Part shown: piece after piece, positions 5,091-7,625 of the stretch | How the letters are laid out: each line of letters opens with the position of its first letter | Position numbering within the stretch: position 1 is the first letter of the stretch | Origin: Chloroflexota bacterium | GTDB taxonomy: Bacteria > Chloroflexota > Dehalococcoidia > Dehalococcoidales > UBA2162 | Direction of reading: 5' to 3' | Assembly: GCA_016202555.1 (NCBI GenBank) | Contig: JACQOL010000091.1 | Span: forward strand, 1-7,625 | DNA length: 7,625 bases | Made by a program: the position numbers and the translations under genes | Notes under the pieces: model-generated | Told to the model about the DNA's origin: nothing | The model's input: the letters and a program-made list of their open reading frames with translations, nothing else | Databases searched by the model: none

Positions 5091-6278
5091 ATGAAAAAGG
5101 TTTATTTAGACAATACCGCCACTACTCCCCTTCTCCCCGAGGTTCGGACGGCAATGCTCCCATTCCTGGAGGAGACCTTCGGCAATCCCTCCTCGCTTCA
5201 TGACTGGGGTGATGCTGCCCGGGAAGCTATGGAGGTTGCCCGTGCTCAGGTGGCTCGGCTTATCGGGGCTAATGCCGAGGAGATAATATTCACCGGTAGT
5301 GGTACCGAAAGTAACAATTTCGCCATTAAGGGGCTGGCGCTGGCTCAACAGAATAAGGGCAAGCACATCATCGTCTCAGCCATCGAGCATTTCTCGGTGC
5401 TTCACTCAGCCAGAACACTGGAGAAATGGGGATTTGAGGTGACCATGCTGCCGGTGGATAAATATGGCGTGGTTAACCCCGAAGATGTCCGGAAAAGCTT
5501 GAGGAAAGATACTGTGTTGGTATCAGTAATGCAGGCAAATGGGGAAGTAGGCAGCATCGAGCCAATAGGAGAGATTGCCCGAATTACCAGAGAGCGTAAT
5601 ATAACTTTCCATACTGATGCCGTGGCTACCGCTGGCAGCATACCGGTTAATGTCAGCGAGCTAGGGATAGACGCTTTAAGCCTGGCGGGCAACCAGTTCT
5701 ACGGCCCGAAAGGAGTGGGGGCACTCTGGGTGAGAAAAGGGGTACGCATTATACCACTGCTTGATGGCGGTATCCAGGAGGGAGGCCGGCGTGCCGGCAC
5801 CGAAAATGTCCCGGCGATTGTCGGCCTGGGCAAAGCAGCGGAGCTAGCGACTAGCAATATGCCAGCCCGAATAAAGCACTTCACCGCCCTTCGTGACGCC
5901 TTACTAAAAGAATTACCGGCAAAGATTGACCACACCGTGGTTACCGGTCACCCCCGGAATCGTCTGCCCGGTAATGCTAGCTTCTGCGTTGAGTTTATCG
6001 AGGGCGAAGCGATGCTGATGTTATTGAATAGTCAGGGGATTGCCGTCTCCAGCGGCTCAGCATGTACTTCAAGAGCCCTGAAAGCCTCGCACGTGCTCAT
6101 CGCGATGGGCATATCCCACGAGCTAGCTCAAGGCTCTCTCCTCTTTGGTTTCGGATTAGATAATACCAGTGAAGACATCGATTATGTTCTGGAGGTGTTG
6201 CCTGCCGTTGTCAATAGACTACGCCAGATGTCGCCTCTTTATGCTAAATTTATTAAAGAAAGTAAGGGGGTGACTTAG
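5091..6278 (+). CDS. nifS: NifS/IscS-like protein lacking the PLP lysine (probable non-desulfurase)
   Basis: A full-length (395-residue) class V aminotransferase-fold protein of the NifS/IscS group, alignable from end to end: LDNTATTP start, GSGTESNN (69-76), IEHFSVL (98-104), HTDAVA (174-179), GPKGVGALW (205-213), GTENV (236-240) and [17 protein letters not shown] (320-336). The persulfide cysteine is present (C325), as are the equivalents of E. coli IscS Thr76 (T72), His104 (H100) and Asp180 (D176). However, the Schiff-base Lys206 is Gln202 (SGHK has become AGNQ), His205 is Asn201, Ser203 is Ala199, Asn155 is Gly151, Gln183 is Ala179, and the substrate-carboxylate Arg356 is Leu351. PLP-dependent cysteine desulfuration is therefore unlikely. 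The family is certain; the inactive state is inferred from residues. GGAGG lies 6 nt upstream of the start. The scaffold gene follows after 1 nt. It may instead dock and pass persulfide to the IscU-like partner, as proposed for the lysine-less IscS of Archaeoglobus fulgidus. Confidence 0.93.
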   Translation: MKKVYLDNTATTPLLPEVRTAMLPFLEETFGNPSSLHDWGDAAREAMEVARAQVARLIGANAEEIIFTGSGTESNNFAIKGLALAQQNKGKHIIVSAIEHFSVLHSARTLEKWGFEVTMLPVDKYGVVNPEDVRKSLRKDTVLVSVMQANGEVGSIEPIGEIARITRERNITFHTDAVATAGSIPVNVSELGIDALSLAGNQFYGPKGVGALWVRKGVRIIPLLDGGIQEGGRRAGTENVPAIVGLGKAAELATSNMPARIKHFTALRDALLKELPAKIDHTVVTGHPRNRLPGNASFCVEFIEGEAMLMLLNSQGIAVSSGSACTSRALKASHVLIAMGISHELAQGSLLFGFGLDNTSEDIDYVLEVLPAVVNRLRQMSPLYAKFIKESKGVT

Positions 6279-6279
6279 A

Positions 6280-6822
6280 ATGCCAATCTATAGTGCTAAA
6301 GTTATGGAACACTTTATGAACCCTCGGAATGTGGGGGAGATTGAGAATGCGGACGGTATTGGCGAGGTGGGTAACCCGGTGTGCGGGGATATGATGACCT
6401 TCTATATCAAGGTTAAAGACAACCGTCTGGAAGATGTTAAGTTCAAGACTTTTGGTTGTGGGGCAGCGATTGCTGTTTCCAGTATGGTCAGTGAAATGGC
6501 AAAAGGCAAGACACTTGAGGAAGCCATGAAAATCAATGCCAACATGGTAGCTAATGAGCTGGAGGGTTTGCCCAAGAACAAGCTTCATTGCTCCAACCTG
6601 GGTGATGAAGCTCTGCACAAAGCCATTGAGAATTACCTGAGTAAGAAGAGCGGGAAACCGGTAGCTACCAGAGTTGAAACGGCGGGTGACGAGCATGAAC
6701 ACGAAACTGGAGAACCTTGTTATTGCCCCTACTGTGAGGAGGAGATAATGGATGCCGATTCTCCCTTTTGCCAGCATTGCCAGGTAGCTTTAGGCTCTGC
6801 TCCCGGTGCCGAAAGCCGTTGA
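6280..6822 (+). CDS. nifU: IscU/NifU-type Fe-S scaffold with C-terminal zinc ribbon
   Basis: The N-terminal 120 residues or so are a complete IscU-type scaffold, on which [2Fe-2S] clusters are built before transfer. VGNPVCGD (30-37) gives C35 and D37, KTFGCGAAIA (56-65) gives C60, and KLHCSNL (101-107) gives C104, so all three cluster cysteines and the Asp are intact. After a charged, His- and Glu-rich linker (about 122-145) comes a small zinc-ribbon-like domain: CYCPYC (147-152) and CQHC (164-167). The protein has neither the central [2Fe-2S] domain nor the C-terminal Nfu domain of classical NifU, so despite the symbol it is an IscU with an added ribbon. An almost perfect Shine-Dalgarno AAGGGGGTGA (6264-6273) lies inside the end of the nifS-like gene, 6 nt before the ATG; the genes are only 1 nt apart. 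This implies tight coupling and complex formation with the NifS-like partner. Confidence 0.93.
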   Translation: MPIYSAKVMEHFMNPRNVGEIENADGIGEVGNPVCGDMMTFYIKVKDNRLEDVKFKTFGCGAAIAVSSMVSEMAKGKTLEEAMKINANMVANELEGLPKNKLHCSNLGDEALHKAIENYLSKKSGKPVATRVETAGDEHEHETGEPCYCPYCEEEIMDADSPFCQHCQVALGSAPGAESR

Positions 6823-6830
6823 GCTGTGAT

Positions 6831-6860
6831 AGCCACAAGGTATCTACTCATCATGTGGCT
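6831..6860. other. Intercistronic stem-loop between the scaffold and DsrE2-like genes
   Basis: AGCCACA (6831-6837) and TGTGGCT (6854-6860) form a perfect 7-bp stem with a 16-nt loop, inside the 74-nt gap. It lacks a following T run, so it is not an intrinsic terminator. A role in mRNA processing or in setting the ratio between upstream and downstream genes is possible. Confidence 0.35.
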
Positions 6861-6896
6861 GAAATTAAGGATTACACACATCTAAAGGAGGATTAA

Positions 6897-7385
6897 ATGG
6901 CAGAGAAGGAAAAACTTACTATCGCTGTCTTAAGCGGCGACCTGGAAAGGGCTTTGGCCGCTTTTATGTTAGCAACTACCGGTGCCAGTATGGGCATGGA
7001 AGTCAATATGTTCTTCACCTTCTGGGGACTGAACATCATTAAAAAAAATGAAGGTGGTCTTAAGAGCAAAGGGCTGATGAGAAAGATGCTGAATATAATG
7101 AACCGGGGTGGTTCGAAGCGACTGAAGCTTTCGCGGTTTAACATGCTTGGTCTGGGCACCTGGATGATGAAAAAGCTGATGAAGGACACTAATATGCCTT
7201 CCGTTGATGAGATGATTGTTATGGCTAAAGAAATGGGGGTAAACCTTATTGCTTGCACCACAACCTGCGGAGTAATGGGCTTGCCCGCCGATACGGATTC
7301 TTTCCGCAGCGAAGTCCAGGTTATGGCTGGTGCCGCCTATTTCCTAGGTGAAGCACGTAAATCAAAGGTAACCCTTTTCATCTAG
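6897..7385 (+). CDS. DsrE/DsrF-like family protein (DsrE2 type)
   Basis: A 162-residue protein of the DsrE/DsrF/DrsH-like family, closest by eye to the DsrE2 group. It has the N-terminal strand and helix LTIAVLSGDLERALAAF (7-23), the hydrophobic SMGMEVNMFFTFWGLNII segment (31-48) and the C-terminal ACTTTCGVMGLP motif (119-130). DsrE-type proteins carry sulfane sulfur on a conserved Cys. Here C120 is the expected carrier, and a second Cys, C124, makes a C-x3-C pair that could form a disulfide or share persulfide. The middle (about 50-98) is rich in Lys and Met. An ideal AAAGGAGG (6884-6891) lies 5 nt before the ATG. TusA follows 34 nt downstream, a pairing seen in sulfur-oxidising and other sulfur-trafficking clusters. 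Its specific partner here is inferred from context. Confidence 0.85.
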   Translation: MAEKEKLTIAVLSGDLERALAAFMLATTGASMGMEVNMFFTFWGLNIIKKNEGGLKSKGLMRKMLNIMNRGGSKRLKLSRFNMLGLGTWMMKKLMKDTNMPSVDEMIVMAKEMGVNLIACTTTCGVMGLPADTDSFRSEVQVMAGAAYFLGEARKSKVTLFI

Positions 7386-7419
7386 CCAGAGATTTGTAAG
7401 GTAAATCAAGGAGGAGGAA

Positions 7420-7625
7420 ATGAAAGCAGACCAGAGCCTGGACTGTATGGGACTTTATTGCCCGATGCCTATTGTCAGGACTGTCGAAAGGTTTAAGAAG
7501 CTCAAGACGGGAGAGATTTTAGAGGTAGTGGCTGATGATGTAGGTATCAAAAAGGATATGCCGGCCTGGGCGGAAGCTACCGGACATGAGTTTCTAGGGG
7601 TGGAAGAGGCGGGTGGGGAAATCAA
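7420..7625 (+). CDS. tusA: TusA-family sulfur carrier protein (3' partial)
   Basis: The frame opens at the ATG at 7420, after AGGAGGAGG (7409-7417), and runs off the right edge after 68 codons; the family is usually about 75-80 residues, so little is missing. It starts with a conserved LDCMGLYCPMPIVRT (7-21) holding the CPxP motif, whose Cys (C14) carries persulfide. It continues through a GEILEVVADD strand (32-41), DMPAWAEATGHE (46-57) and the beginning of the last strand. TusA proteins are small cytosolic carriers that pass sulfane sulfur between desulfurases, rhodaneses, DsrE-type proteins and acceptors. C9 upstream of the CPxP is an extra Cys. Together with the DsrE2-like gene it forms the carrier half of the operon. 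Confidence 0.93.
   Translation, partial: MKADQSLDCMGLYCPMPIVRTVERFKKLKTGEILEVVADDVGIKKDMPAWAEATGHEFLGVEEAGGEI

Noticed and set aside
5091..6278. The missing NifS lysine as a sequencing error or pseudogene
   Set aside because: The frame is intact over its full length, C325 and the fold motifs are kept, and the pocket changes lie in several separate codons across distant motifs.
6253..6777. A 174-codon frame on the - strand
   Set aside because: It is antisense to the well-defined IscU-type scaffold gene, with no family resemblance; its openness follows from the codon composition of the real gene.
6893..7261. A 122-codon - strand frame rich in Ile, Ser and Phe
   Set aside because: It is antisense to the DsrE2-like gene. 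Its hydrophobic look comes from reverse-complemented Lys, Met and Glu codons.

Overview
The window reads as a chromosomal segment of a bacterium, very probably an anaerobe. Every supported gene is on the + strand, and most have a clear purine-rich ribosome binding site. The gene content would suit a Dehalococcoidia-like member of the Chloroflexota: a dnaB/DnaD-domain/DnaC-like cluster, an AhpF-like thioredoxin reductase with a glutaredoxin-like partner, and Fe-S and sulfur-relay genes. That taxonomic placement is inference; no rRNA or other marker is present.

Region 1 (1-2787) is a compact helicase and helicase-loading operon. It holds the C-terminal ATPase domain of the replicative helicase DnaB (cut by the left edge), a DnaD-domain protein that overlaps it by ATGA, and a DnaC/DnaI-like loader that overlaps the DnaD gene by 80 nt. 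The loader is unusual: after an N-terminal Cys cluster it carries two complete AAA+ modules in tandem, collinear without gaps over about 154 residues, and the first has lost the sensor-1 asparagine.

Region 2 (2788-4921) holds an HNH endonuclease-family protein, a glutaredoxin-like CPWC protein, a thioredoxin reductase-like flavoprotein without the usual NADPH-phosphate-binding HRR motif, and a 53-residue Cys-rich protein. The redox pair resembles the NADH-dependent flavoprotein plus glutaredoxin-like systems of anaerobes.

Region 3 (4922-7625, running off the right edge) is a sulfur and Fe-S operon: a NifS/IscS homologue, an IscU/NifU-type scaffold with an added C-terminal zinc ribbon, a DsrE2-like protein and TusA. 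The 169-nt intergenic region in front has an extended -10 element and a CRP/FNR-type palindrome centred about 41.5 bp upstream of the predicted transcription start.

The main finding is in the NifS homologue. It keeps the mobile-loop cysteine that would carry persulfide, but it has lost the Schiff-base lysine (HK to NQ), the PLP-contacting Gln and Asn, a phosphate-binding Ser and the substrate-carboxylate Arg. It is therefore probably not a PLP-dependent cysteine desulfurase. Its neighbours, DsrE2-like and TusA persulfide carriers, suggest a route in which sulfur reaches the IscU scaffold from sulfide or persulfide instead of cysteine. A precedent is the Archaeoglobus fulgidus IscS protein, which also lacks the PLP lysine.
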